Of a stretch of 64,000 bases of DNA, positions 1 to 10,333 are shown in pieces. The translations under genes were made by a program, and so were the position numbers. Numbering within the stretch: position 1 is the stretch's first letter; each line of letters opens with the position of its first letter. This DNA comes from Clarkia xantiana subsp. parviflora. Lineage: Eukaryota; Streptophyta; Magnoliopsida; Myrtales; Onagraceae. The notes under the pieces are model-generated. The model was not told the DNA's origin. It saw only the letters and a list, made by a program, of their open reading frames with translations, and did no database searches. Location: assembly GCA_036873135.1 (NCBI GenBank), contig JAPTYO010000005.1, positions 5,062,166-5,126,165 of the forward strand, in the 5' to 3' direction.

Positions 1-139
1 CCTGTTTAAGATATTGACATTAAATATAAAATATATTTATAGATAGTGCCGAATTTTACATATATATATATATTGTTGATTGATTTAGTCTTAAAGATAG
101 AATCTTGGCAATAAATATATATGTGTTTAGTTTTGGCCG

Positions 140-141
<2 letters not shown>

Positions 142-183
<42 letters not shown>
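142..183. repeat. (TA)n microsatellite in copia leader
   Basis: About 20 TA dinucleotides in a row. The same position in the leader copy at 32735-32767 carries another TA run, so the tract is part of the element and varies in length between copies. Confidence 0.9.
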
Positions 184-185
<2 letters not shown>

Positions 186-304
186 GGAAATTATTTTATA
201 TAATTAATGTTACTTGGTGGCTAAGTTAAATTTTTTAGTGGACTTCAAAACCCTACTTAGCCCACAAGTAAACATTTCAGCCCAAACCCTTTTTGATTTA
301 ATTA

Positions 305-580
305 CTGGGCCGGTCCCAATATATAAAACCGGGACGCATTGAATCGAACCGGGTTTTCTTAATCGATTCGACCTAGTCGGGTCGGGTCGAACCGTGGTAA
401 CTAAGTGGATCTAACCGAACCAGTTTTGAGTGTTGAATCGAACCGAATCCTATTTTATTGGACAGGTTCAGACCGAACCATATTTTGGAAAATAAAACTG
501 GACCGAACCAAACCGGATTTTTCTGGACCGAACCGAACCAAACCAGACCGAAATTGACTGAACCGAACCAAATTTTCAAA
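305..580 (+). repeat. Degenerate ACCGAACC array in copia leader
   Basis: Short words of the type ACCGAACC, AACCGG and GGACCGAAC recur irregularly. Equivalent arrays lie at 32905-33170 with 43206-43255, and inverted at about 29865-30165 and 61795-62070, always in the same part of the copia leader. The 72-residue minus-strand frame over it (F, G, S, V and W rich) is a translation of the repeat. Confidence 0.75.
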
Positions 581-1489
581 ACTGAATTCAAGTCAATTAA
601 AATAGGGTGGTCAAGTTTTAAAATCCAAATGTTTTGAACCTCAAATGGCCTACACAGTGCTCAAAGTGTTTATTATTATGCCTTGTTGAAATTGTTTATT
701 ATTCGATATATATTTATGCATGATTAGAACTGTCATCTTGACTGAGTCAAGCTAGCTGGATAATGCATGTTGGGGGCGGAGCCCTGGTTAAATATATGGT
801 ATGCGCACTAGGATAGACATGCTGTGATGATTGAAATTGCCTAGGATTCATGTCTAGAATGATGCGTAGTTGAATATAAGCATGAATTGCAAATCAGCCC
901 CTAATCTTTAAAATATTTTTAAAATCGAAAACTAGTCGCCAAATGTGTATGATTGATGTGGAAATTTCATGTTTGACACGTATGCTAGAATGTTGAGGAT
1001 GTAGCCGCATTTAATAATTTACTTGGAAGTAAGATTATATATGCAAGCATGAGTTCCTCGGAACATTAGACGCATGATGCATAAGCATGAGTGTGGTTTG
1101 TGAGATGAATATTACTTACGTATGATGATTTATATGGATAGTAGAATTGTATATGCATGAGTAAGTTCATCGGAATATTTTTAAAATAAAAAAGGCATGG
1201 GAAAGCCAAGATCGGGTATGCTTGTTCTAAAATTCCCGTTCCGGTAATTTGTGATTAAAACCGTTTTAAAAGACTGATCTGTTGGATTGAAGACGACAGT
1301 AATGTGAACTTTTTCAAAGCCATCTTGCATTGGTTTACTGGTGGTCGGTTGGTTCAGATGAATGAGGAATCATTATTTGTCGTATTCTGTCTTTATAGAT
1401 ATTTGATGTATGCTATTCTTTCTCAAAATATCATTGTCTCCCTTATTTTGCATAATCATCAACATGTTTAGTAACGAATTTCAGCATAG

Positions 1490-2555
1490 ATGGCATCATC
1501 TTGTGCTAATGAGCTTTTGATTGAGACAAACTACGACTCGTAGAGCAAACGCGTCGTTGCACTGTTGGAGGATCATGGCCTTGTAGGTCACATTTATAAG
1601 TCCATGAGCTGCCCAGATGTTGGTCTAACCAAAGACCTAACATTTGCCCGTTTCCAATGGGAACAAGATGACAAGAAAGCAAATGAGATATTGCTTTCTG
1701 AAATGTCTCAGAACTTCCATGATGAATATAAGGATGTTCCAATTACAAAGGACATATGGGATGCTCTCTTCCTAAAATATGGAAATGGCATGGCAGCTAT
1801 CCTGCACCCACTTATACCAATTATGGAAGAAAGCTTAAACGACTACAGCAAAAGTGTACTTGAAAAGGTATACTATCTCCTTGGCATGTTGAAACCACTG
1901 GAAGAAGAAGGTCAGGTGGGTGAATGGGATAAAATTCAAGCCATTATTGGGGTCTCACGAAATCTTGGAGAGAAGCCAAGCTTTACTAACGGCCAGTGGT
2001 TCCGTGCTAGATCTTGCATTTTCCTGAAATTCATCGAGATGGAACAAACTCGGCTGAAATAAATACCGGGACGAGCTGGGCAAGGAAATAGAAAGAGGAT
2101 GAACAAAGGAAAGAAACAATAGGCTGTCGACGGTAAAATGTTGACAACGCCTAAACCGGGCAATCTCCGAGTTAAATCAGAGATAGTCCGCGGGAACTCT
2201 AGTCCATGCCAAATAGGCGAAGGTACAGGGTCCAGCAAATTGCATCCTGAAAAGGTATGCGACGTTGGTTATGTTTTGGAAGCTCTAGTTTCCACCACTG
2301 TCATGTTAATTGACTCAAATCCTTCTTGGATTCTTGACTCAGGTGCGACGGACCACATAGCCAACGACAAAGGACTGTTAGCCAAGTTTAGACGATTGCC
2401 AAAGGATTCTAAGAGGATATACATCGGCGACAACTCACAAGTTGAAGTCATAGGAGTAGGGAATTGCAAGTTGTCTATGAACAATGGCAGGACAATCCTA
2501 CTTGAAAATGTCATTTTTGCTCCAAGAATCCGTATAGGAGATACCTTTTTGAAAA
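1490..2555 (+). pseudogene. Copia gag-protease, copy 1 of a tandem pair (stops)
   Basis: The frame opens at ATG 1490 and encodes a copia Gag N-terminus (NYDS then a stop where copy 2 has W, then EDHGLVGHIYKSM), followed by an aspartic protease segment. The protease shows WILDSGATDH near 2327-2356, which holds the catalytic DSG triad of retropepsins, then IYIGDN and LENVIFAPRIR. Gag packages the element RNA and the protease cuts the polyprotein. Stops in one frame at TAG 1541, TAA 2060 and TAG 2120 break it, and no zinc knuckle is seen. The Gag sequence is unlike the Gag at 6489-7186 or 44286-45157, although the leader in front is shared. The protease runs straight into a truncated LTR at 2556, so integrase and RT are missing. 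Confidence 0.75.
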
Positions 2556-2822
2556 TGCCCATTTTATGTATAAGTTACCTAATACAATTGGGTAAATGTC
2601 ACATTAGGACATTAGGCCAGACCCAAATCCCAATTGACATGAGAGACCCAAAATATGGGCCTCCCTTATGCATAGGTCGGCCGAACTTATGAGGTGGGCA
2701 AAGTGAACTTTTTTCCACTTTGCTCCTTTTATAAATAAGAGGTATTAAGGTTTTATTAAGTTAATCCTTAATCCCTCCTTGGAGTGTTTTAGAGAGAAAA
2801 ACCCTCCTCCCCATAAAACCCT
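2556..2822 (+). mobile_element. Truncated copia LTR
   Basis: Matches the first half of the LTR at 3892-4451, including the TATA region (TTATAAATAAG near 2730) and its upstream inverted repeat (AAAGTG, CCACTTTG). It lacks the true LTR start (joined to protease sequence at 2556) and stops near 2822 at the tandem-duplication junction. Confidence 0.75.
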
Positions 2823-3891
2823 CATCTTGTGCTAACGAGCTTTTGATTGAGACAAACTACGACTCGTGGAGCAAACGCGTCATTGCACAGTTGGAGGATC
2901 ATGGCCTTGTAGGTCACATTTATAAGTCCATGAGCTGCCCAGATGTTGGTCTAACCAAAGACCTATCATTTGCCCGTTTCCAATGGGAACAAGATGACAA
3001 GAAAGCAAATGAGATATTGCTGTCTGAAATGTCTCAGAACTTCCATGATGAATATAAGGATGTTCCAATTACAAAGGACATATGGGATGCTCTCTTCCTA
3101 AAATATGGAAATGGCATGGCAGCTATCCTGCACCCACTTATACCAATTATGGAAGAAAGCTTAAACGGCTACAGCAAAAGTGTACTTGAAAAGGTATACT
3201 ATCTCCTTGGCATGTTGAAACCACTGGAAGAAGAAGGTCAGGTGGGTGAATGGGATAAAATTCAAGCCATTATTGGGGTCTCACGAAATCTTGGAGAGAA
3301 GCCAAGGCTTTACTGACGGCCAGTGGTTCCGTGCTAGATCTTGCATTTTCCTGAAATTCATCGAGATGGAACAAACTCGGCTGAAATAAATACCGGGACG
3401 AGCTGGGCAAGGAAATAGAAAGAGGATAAACAAAGGAAAGAAACAATAGGTTGTCGACGGTAAAATGTTGACAACGCTTAAACCAGGCAATCTCCGAGTT
3501 AAATCAGAGATAGTCCGTGGGAACTCTAGTCCACGCCAAATAGGTGAAGGTACAGGGTCCAGCAAATTGCAGCCTGAAAAGGTATGCGACGTTGGTTATG
3601 TTTTGGAAGCTCTAGTTTCCACCACTGTCATGATAACTGACTCAAATCCTTCTTGGATTCTTGACTCAGATGCGACGGACCACATAGCCAACGACAAAGG
3701 ACTGTTCGCCAAGTTTAGACGATTGCCAAAGGATTCTAAGAGGATATACATCGGCGACAACTCACAAGTTGAAGTCATAAGAGTAGGGAATTGCAAGTTG
3801 TCTATGAACAATGGCAGGACAATCCTACTTGAAAATGTCATTTTTGCTCCAAGAATCCGTAGAGGAGATAGAGGAGATACCTTTTTGAAAA
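2823..3891 (+). pseudogene. Copia gag-protease, copy 2 of the tandem pair (frameshift)
   Basis: Second copy of the Gag-protease segment. The Gag portion is open from 2843 to about 3304 and keeps the tryptophan (NYDSWSKRV) that is a stop in copy 1. An extra G near 3305 shifts the frame and ends it at 3316. The protease resumes in another frame from 3465. Its active-site triad is changed from DSG to DSD (GAT at 3669-3671), so it could not be catalytic. A 9-base direct duplication sits near 3861-3879 just before the LTR. The copy joins the LTR at 3892 with the same junction as copy 1, so the gag-protease-LTR fusion pre-dates the duplication. Confidence 0.75.
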
Positions 3892-4451
3892 TGCCCATTT
3901 TATGTATAAGTTACCTAATACAATTGGGTAAATATCACATTAGGACATTAGGCCAGACCCAAATCCCAATTGACACGAGAGACCCAAAATATGGGCCTCC
4001 CTTTTGCATAGGTCGGCCGAACTTATGAGGTGGGCAAAGTGGAGTTTTTTCCACTTTGCTCCTCCTATAAATAAGAGGTGTTAGGATTTTATTAGGTTAA
4101 TCCTTAATCCCTCATTGGAGTGTTTTAGAGAGAAAAACCCTCCTCCCCATAAAACCATTCGGCCGAACCACTACCACCAACAAGGGTGTGCCAATTTGCC
4201 TTCGAGCAAACACTCCGGAAATTTGTCCTTGTCAAGAATCAAGCAGAGGCTTTGCTGTGGATAATATAACGCGTAGGGCTTCCTTAACTAGAACCTCTAC
4301 GGGTGCCGACCGGAGGACCGTGAACTCCCTGCTGCAGGATCTTGGGACTACAGATTACTTTTGAGATATGTACGAATCTTCCGCTGCGTAATATCGATTA
4401 CTAGCATGTACCATGTTTATAGTATCCGTAGTGATTACTCCCCGTAATCTA
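3892..4451 (+). mobile_element. Copia LTR, 5'-truncated, solo-like
   Basis: Similar to the LTR at 31453-32049 through to the 3' end (ACTCCCCGTAATCTAA). It has a TATAAATAA box near 4065 and a hairpin directly upstream (4034-4042 GCAAAGTGG with 4051-4059 CCACTTTGC). No primer site follows; RT-coding sequence starts at once (AAGTTTTTGAGAAGGTTCAA). It is therefore a solo or recombined LTR lying inside an older copia body. Confidence 0.72.
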
Positions 4452-5243
4452 AAAACAAGTTTTTGAGAAGGTTCAATCTCCAAGATGCCAAACCTGTGGA
4501 TACGCCGGTCGTGTGTGGGTGCACGTTGTTGAAGCGTGATGGCCCGAAAGACCAGGAAGAGCGTGAACATATGAAAAGTGCATAGTACCTGAGTATGGTT
4601 TGTAGTCTGATGTACGCCATGCAATGCACTCGTCCTGATATCTGTTACGATGTGGGCCTAGAAGCACGTTTCCAATCAGACCGTGGATATCAACATTTAC
4701 GATCTGTTAAACAAATTATTTGATACCTAAAAGCTACTACCGACTATGGACTGTGCTATGAGGGTAAGAAGCTATAATTGTCTGGGTTCAGTGACGCCGA
4801 CCATGGTGGCGATCCGGATTATCGTAAGTCCACCTCAGGAGGAGTATTTCTCCTTGCTTATGCCGCCATTTCATGGATGAGCAAGAAGCAAACATGGGTC
4901 GCGCTGTCTACGATGGAAACTGAATTCGTGGCACTCTCTAAGAATGCACAGGAGGCTGTCTGGCTAAAGAGACTCTTGATTTCTCTGCTTGACGTCGAGG
5001 ATGGGAGTAAACCTGTTAGGTTTTACTCTGACAGTCAAGCAGTGATTGCAGCAGTCAAGAATCAAAGTACCATAATAGGACGAAACACATTGTTGTTAAA
5101 TAGAATTATGTGAAATGTGTGGTAGAAGACAAATTAATCACATCAAAATACTTTCAAATATGGTGGCAGACCCATTAACTAAACCACTACGCAAGGATGT
5201 TTTCGAAAAGCATGTCAAAATGCTTGGACTGCGTAGGGTTTAG
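4452..5243 (+). pseudogene. Copia reverse transcriptase C-terminus and RNase H remnant
   Basis: It encodes the end of a copia RT (RRFNLQDAKPVDTPVV, then SLMYAMQCTRPDICY), and then the RNase H domain from about 4780 (SGFSDADHGGDPDYRKSTSG, ISWMSKKQ, STMETEFVALS, FYSDSQAVIAA). Acidic residues expected in RNase H (D in DADHG, E in TEFVA, D in SDSQ) are present. The pol end is recognisable as KMLGLRRV followed by TAG at 5241. Stops occur near 4584 (TAG), 4722 and 4777, and the frame is lost after 5113. RNase H removes RNA from the RNA-DNA hybrid during reverse transcription. The N-terminal two thirds of RT, including YxDD, are missing. Confidence 0.85.
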
Positions 5244-5894
5244 GAGGATTGTATTCTGACAAATAACATTTTGAGTTTCGAAGTAACATTTGAATATAAA
5301 TAAATTCAATTTGATTTTATGATCTTACGACGTCATAATGATTGGACTACATTGGATTTTACAGTCTATAAACTAGTCTTTGGAGCATAAAACCTCCCAA
5401 TAAAATATGTTGAATGTGGGCCAGCCTCGTCACACAGGCTCGGTCGTCTTGACGGAGGAGGAACCTCTACAATGTCAAGAATGGCTAAGAACCATGGTGC
5501 TTTCGGAAAAACTGGTTAAGCAAAACGATCATTTGGTTGCGTAGCACGACATGATCTTGTTTTGCATATCACCGTGATGAACTCAGTTCATTGGAAACCA
5601 CATTCTGGGCCATATGGGAATCTGCGATAGCGTATGAATTTTCTCACTCCTGACAATATGTAAGTTCAGTTTATGTTATCGACAGCGTATGACTCTCACA
5701 GGTTGGGAATCAACGTTCCAAGGATGCTACAACACTCTTTAAACGATGAGTAGCATGATATCCGTTGTGTCTGCCGGTCGCACGGCAAACCTCGTATGAA
5801 CTATTCCGAAGCAGGGCATGGATCGAATGATAAATGTTGATGTGTTGGTCGACAACAAATTAACATGCACCATCCCATTCCGGCAAGTGGGAGC
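5244..5894 (+). mobile_element. Copia 3' untranslated region with polypurine tract
   Basis: Non-coding. It matches the 3' UTR at 10334-11438 but lacks about 450 bp of that copy's right half. It ends in GCAAGTGGGAGC (5883-5894), the polypurine tract directly before the LTR, which primes plus-strand DNA synthesis. Confidence 0.75.
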
Positions 5895-6488
5895 TGTTGG
5901 CATTTGGTGAATGGGCCGCTGTAATAGGAGCCTTTAATATAGGCCCAACAGTTAAGGTAATTGGGTAATGTCACATTAGGGATGTTGGGCTGGGCCTAAA
6001 ATCCCAATTGACATGAGAGGCCCAAAATTGGGCCTCCCATCTCTTATGTAGGCCAGCCGAAACTTGTAACATAAGGAGGTGGGATTTTCCCACCTCCTCC
6101 TATAAATAGGGGGTGTCAAGATTTCTTTAGGGTTAATAGTTAATCACTCATTTCTCCTAAGTGTCGAGACAAAGAAATCCCTTTTCCCTATATCACCTAG
6201 TTCTGCCGAACCCTATAACAAGAAGGTGTCAATTGCTTTGTGCAATTACCCCAGTGATTCATCCCCGCGAGGGATCGACAAGAGGCTTTTCTGTGGAGAA
6301 AATTCCTCGTATGCGATTCCTTAACAAGAATCACTACAGGATCCGACTGGTTGACCGCGAACTCCCAGAAGATCTTGGGACTACGGCAAAGGAGAAACTG
6401 GTATGTGTCCCTATTCTGCTGCGTAATTAGTTACCTGGCATGTACACGTGTTTCTTGTCTGTAGTAACTATCCCCATAATATCCTACA
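5895..6488 (+). mobile_element. Copia LTR (594 bp)
   Basis: Starts TGTTGGCATTTGG after a polypurine tract and ends near ATCCTACA. TATAAATAG is at 6102-6110 with a perfect 10-bp hairpin just upstream (6076-6085 GGAGGTGGGA with 6089-6098 TCCCACCTCC). Because a polypurine tract precedes it and gag sequence follows it, it serves as 3' LTR of the left body and 5' LTR of the right body. No primer site follows, so the right body has lost its leader. Confidence 0.85.
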
Positions 6489-7186
6489 ATCCCATGACGA
6501 GTGGGATGCCAAGGACCTTGAAATTCGTTCCGCATTGATGACTATGTTGGAGGATGACATACTCTATGGGTATGATTACCATAAGTCTGCTAAAGACCTG
6601 TGGGATGGTCTTAAAGTAGGGTATGGTGTTTACATCACATCCAAGAAGAGGTCGTTAAACATCGCTTTAGACTCATATAAAATGAATCATCAACATACTA
6701 TGAAGCAGCACATTAGGTACATGTCTAACATGCTCGCTGAACAAAAGGTGGTAGGGGAGACTCTTTCTGAGGAACAGAAGGTCCAAAGTGTCATTAACTC
6801 TTTTCCGGACTCCTAGAGCAACATGAAAATGCACCTTACCCATGCTACGCAACTCGATTCGCTCGAGGCAATACGAGTTCATCTCGAGTTGAAGAGGATC
6901 GACTCAAGGATGAAAAGCCCAGAGCTGAGATGCATATCACATCATCCTTTCCAACACAGCAAAGGGTAAGCGCAAGAGAAAGGGAAAAGACCTTACAAAG
7001 AAGGCTAACAAGTCACTTGGTCCGAATGAACAAAGAAAGTTCAAAGCAAAGCAAGTTGGTGGTAAGAATAGGCAGAAGAAAAGTGCACGTAAATAGGAAA
7101 CTCGTACGTGCTTCAGGTGTGGGGTAAAAGGCCACCTAGCATCTGCCTGTACTAATCCTCCTAAGGTGCGTTCTGAGAAACAATGA
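6489..7186 (+). pseudogene. Copia gag with CCHC zinc knuckle, 5'-truncated, broken
   Basis: Nucleocapsid/capsid protein of copia element B. It begins abruptly after the LTR in the middle of the domain (DEWDAKDLEIRSALMTMLED, ILYGYDYHKSAKDLWDGLK), matching 44465 onward in element E, so about 60 residues plus leader are deleted. The capsid region continues with HTMKQHIRYMSNMLAE and SEEQKVQSVINSFPDS, then TAG at 6814. A frameshift follows near 6890, and another TAG lies at 7093. A zinc knuckle of the form C-x2-C-x4-H-x4-C (CFRCGVKGHLASAC) lies at about 7109-7150 and would bind RNA. The frame ends at TGA 7184. Copia Gag identity is firm from the knuckle and the paralogue. Confidence 0.85.
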
Positions 7187-7930
7187 CGAAAGTCATATAT
7201 TCTCCTTAGATTCATACGTCCTGGTGTGTAATTCGATCCCACTTTTTGAATTACAGAACCGAGGTGAGAAAGGAGCGTAAAACCCAGAGGATGACAACCA
7301 CAGAGTAAAAGGGATTGGACGAATGACCTATCCTTACTTGCTTGAACTTTTCCATTTCTGTCAGTATTTAGTACTCTATGATTGATGAGTTTCCTTTTGA
7401 AAATTGGGATCTTATTGGGAATCTTCAATGAATTCTTGGACCGAGTATTGATTATTTCACCTTGCACCGCTTAATCTTGTGATCACAATTCTAGACATTG
7501 CTAAAAGAGCGTGAACGATTAATCTTTCTTATTTGTTAGTACTCCATAAAAATAATTAAATCGTAATGACGAACATGTGCGAAACCAATTAAATCAAATT
7601 AAATTTTGTAAACGAAACGATTACACCATGGGTTACACTTGAGTATTACACGCGTAGCGCACAGTCTCCCCCGATAGACAGGGCAGATCGATTCGAAGTA
7701 CAAATTTAATGAGCAGTGTTAGATTTGAAGCTTGAAATAAACTATCATGTGCAAATATCCATTACGATTTTACTCATGTAATTTCTCGTGAAGCATAAAT
7801 TCGAGCAAAATGTGAAAACCTAATGCACGATCAAAGGTGGACAAGACCTCTGGAATGAGTATGCAATGAAAGTGGTACTGTACGTTAAACGACGATCCCT
7901 AATACGCCATTACAGATAAGGTAAGGCGGA
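7187..7930 (+). mobile_element. Non-coding spacer in place of protease and integrase core
   Basis: No reading frame is conserved. The stretch matches 45160-46080 (plus) and, inverted, 27440-28290 and 59460-60290, all between gag and the integrase tail. Shared landmarks are the words CGAACATGTGCGAAACC, ACGAAACGATT and CATGTAATTTCTCGTG, and CCTAATACGCC before the integrase tail. Its conservation across four copies argues that it is a standing part of this family, not random decay. Confidence 0.75.
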
Positions 7931-8757
7931 GCATCTTAATCATACACTTCTTCAACATGGTTAAGACCATGATGTCGCAATCTCAACTTCCGATCTCCTT
8001 TAAGGTTGATGCATTGTTAACAGCCACACATGTAGTAAACTTTGTTCCTCTAAAATTGGTGGACACGACACCATATGAGCTGTGGAATGGTAGAGGTCTG
8101 AAAAGTATATTTATAAGGTACTCTGAAACCTCTAAAGAATACGTGTTTGTGGTGTCTCAGAAGAATGATGGTGTGGTCGAACATGAGTCTAGAGACGTTA
8201 CGCATGGTAACATCAACAAATGATGTATTAATACAACTTGAACATGATGATGATAGTCAGGTCCCACTTACTTCAAGTGGGATATTTGAGGCAGCAACAC
8301 CTGTGAACGACATGGTAAATGAGAATGTTCATGGAGACATTTTCATAATAAATCCAGTGGGAGGAGTCAATCCAACCACGCAGATCACAGTTGCTGCGGG
8401 TGTGATTCAAATGGACCTGATAATCAAGTTGCAGAACCGTTGGATGAGAATTCTATAATTCATCAACTACCTATTGGTAACAGTGGGAGAGGGATAACCC
8501 ACTTGGTTCCTAGTCCAAGTGGGCGTGGAATACATCTCCGAGGTAGAATCCCGAGACCAAGAGGTCGTCCAAGAAAAGTTGTAGGTGAAGGTTCAAGTAA
8601 TGCTCTGATTCCCAGTGGGAGTGTTGTTCCTAGTGGGAGCATTGATCTTAGTGGGAGTGTAGTTCTAGATGGGAATAACGAGTCTAGACGTAGTCAAAGG
8701 CAAAGAACTTCGCTACTAAGAAGTATCCCAACGAGAATGGTGAATTGTTCACTCTAA
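7931..8757 (+). pseudogene. Copia integrase C-terminal tail and linker
   Basis: The reading begins with residues typical of the end of a copia integrase (MMSQSQLPISFKVDALLTATH, VNFVPLKLVDTTPYELWNGRG). It continues with the segment after the core (SIFIRYSETSKEYVFVVS, then VEHESRDV). The linker to RT follows in other frames with repeated Pro-Ser-Gly words (8600-8670, PSGSVVPSGSIDLSGSV). The catalytic DDE core and the HHCC zinc-binding N-terminus are missing. Frames change near 8150 and 8440. Integrase inserts the cDNA into the host genome; this remnant could not do so. Confidence 0.75.
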
Positions 8758-8789
8758 CTTCGATTTATGATCCGGTAACGATTAAAAAA

Positions 8790-10333
8790 GCTTTGGATTG
8801 ACCTCAAGAAAAGGAATAGAGGAAAGCAATGGAGGAAGAGATCGCCTCTATGGAAGCCAATTCTTTGTGGTCGTTAGTTGATTTACCTGCTAACCGCAGA
8901 GCAATAGGAACGAAGTGGGTTCTGAAATTGAAACTCACTGTTGATGGAAATGTTGAGCGATACAAAGCTCGACTGGTTGTGAAAGGATATACCCAACTTC
9001 ACGGAGTAGACTTTGATGAGACATACTCATCGACTGTGCGTTATACCACGGTCCGGGCTGTCTTGTCCCTGGTTGCTAGCCTCGATCTCGAGCAGCACCA
9101 AATGGATGTTAAGACCGCCTTCCTTAATAGGAACTTGGAATAAGATATCCACATGACGCAACCGGAGGGTTTCATTAACCCCAAAAATGAACATAAAGTT
9201 TGTAAACTCCAAAGATCCACCTATGGTCTTAAAAAATCATCTCAGCAAAGGTACCGCAGGTTCCACGAGGAAATCGTTGGCAACCGATTCGTGAATCTTC
9301 ATGATGATCCCTACGTGTACACTAAGGCCTCTGAGTCGAAGTATGTTATCTTGACGTTGTACGTCGATGAAATACTCATTGCCGCAAACGAAGTGAGTTA
9401 TATAAATGAATCAAAGTTCTGGCTGGCATCTATATTTGAGATTAGAGACATGGGAAAAGCCACGTACATACTGGGCAATAAGATTGCTAGGGATCGGGCT
9501 ACTCGAAAACTATGCATTTCCCAAAAAGCCGATATCAACAAATTGTTGAGAATGTTCAATCTCTACGATGGTAAACCGGTGGATACGCTGGTTGTGTTTG
9601 AGAGTGCACTGTCGAAGTGTGACGACCCAAAAGACCACGCTGAGCGTGAACATATGAAAATTGCAGAGAACCTCAGTATGGTAGGCAGTCTGATGTACGC
9701 CATGCAATGCATTCGTCCAGATATCTGTTGCGCTGTGGGATTAGTAGCATGTTTCCAATCTGACCCTGGTTATCAACATTTACGAGTCGTGAAACGAATT
9801 ATTCGATATCTGAAAGGTACAGCTGACTATGGAATGTGTTATGAGAGTAGTAAGCTATAATTGACTGGGTATAGTAACGCCGACCATGGTGGTGATCCGG
9901 ATGATCGTAAGTCCACCTCAGGATGAGTGTTTCTCCTTGCTAATGTCGCAATTTCATGAATGAGCAAGAAGCAATCATGTGTTGCGCTGTCAACGATGGA
10001 ATCCGAATTCGTAGCTCTCTCTAAGAATGCACAGGAAGCTGTCTGGCTAAAGTGGCTCTTGAATGCCCTGCTTGACATCAAGGACGGGAGTTAACCTTTG
10101 TGCATTTACTCTGACAGTCAAGCAGCAATAGGGGCGATTAAGAATCCTAAGTACTATAGTAGGACGAAAACATTGATGTTAAATACAACTATGCGAAGAG
10201 TGTGGTAGAAGACAAGCTGATTACAATTGAATACTTATCCTCTGATGATATGGTGGCAGACCCATTGACAAAACCTTTACGCGTGGATGTATTCTTAAAG
10301 CACGTTAAAATGCTTGAACTGCGTAGGGTTTAA
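8790..10333 (+). pseudogene. Copia reverse transcriptase and RNase H
   Basis: RT starts near 8829 (MEEEIASMEANSLWSLVDLP, GTKWVLKLK, RYKARLVVKGYTQ, DFDETYSSTVRYTTVRA, MDVKTAFLNRNLE). It continues after a TAA at 9141 (PEGFINPKNEHKVCKLQRS, YGLKKSSQQ). The catalytic box reads YVDE instead of YVDD (GAA at 9369-9371). The connection region (YILGNKI, PVDTLVV, GSLMYAMQC) leads to RNase H from 9861 (SNADHGGDPDDRKSTSG, STMESEFVALS, YSDSQAAI). Further stops lie at 9858, near 9924, 9957 and 10092. Pol ends at LRRV followed by TAA at 10331. RT copies the element RNA into DNA. Length and order are normal for copia RT-RH, but the copy is dead. Confidence 0.9.

Larger units (their letters stand above)
1..1489 (+). 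mobile_element. Copia element A: long non-coding leader, cut by window edge
   Basis: This is the 5' untranslated leader of a copia-type retrotransposon whose LTR and primer site lie left of the window. It matches, in order and almost end to end, the leader at 32590-33170 plus 43206-44285 (interrupted there by a gypsy insertion). It also matches the reverse complement of 28904-30743 and 61023-62626. Landmarks shared by all copies are an AT run, an array of ACCGAACC-like words, a block ending in GGCGGAGCCCTG, and a final stretch ending just before a gag ATG. No coding potential is visible. The leader is about 2 kb in full copies, long for copia. Confidence 0.8.
1497..4150 (+). repeat. Direct tandem duplication, unit about 1.33 kb
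   Basis: Bases 1501 onward recur at 2827 onward (offset 1326) and stay closely similar through gag, protease and the first part of an LTR. Copy 1 breaks off in the LTR (about 2822) and joins directly to the gag of copy 2. Copy 2 continues through the rest of the LTR. Copy 2 carries a 1-base insertion near 3305 and a 9-base duplication near 3861-3879. Confidence 0.88.

Noticed and set aside
373..591. 72-codon minus-strand frame rich in F, G, S, V and W
   Set aside because: It is a translation of the ACCGAACC word array in the copia leader; equivalent arrays in other copies do not keep a frame.
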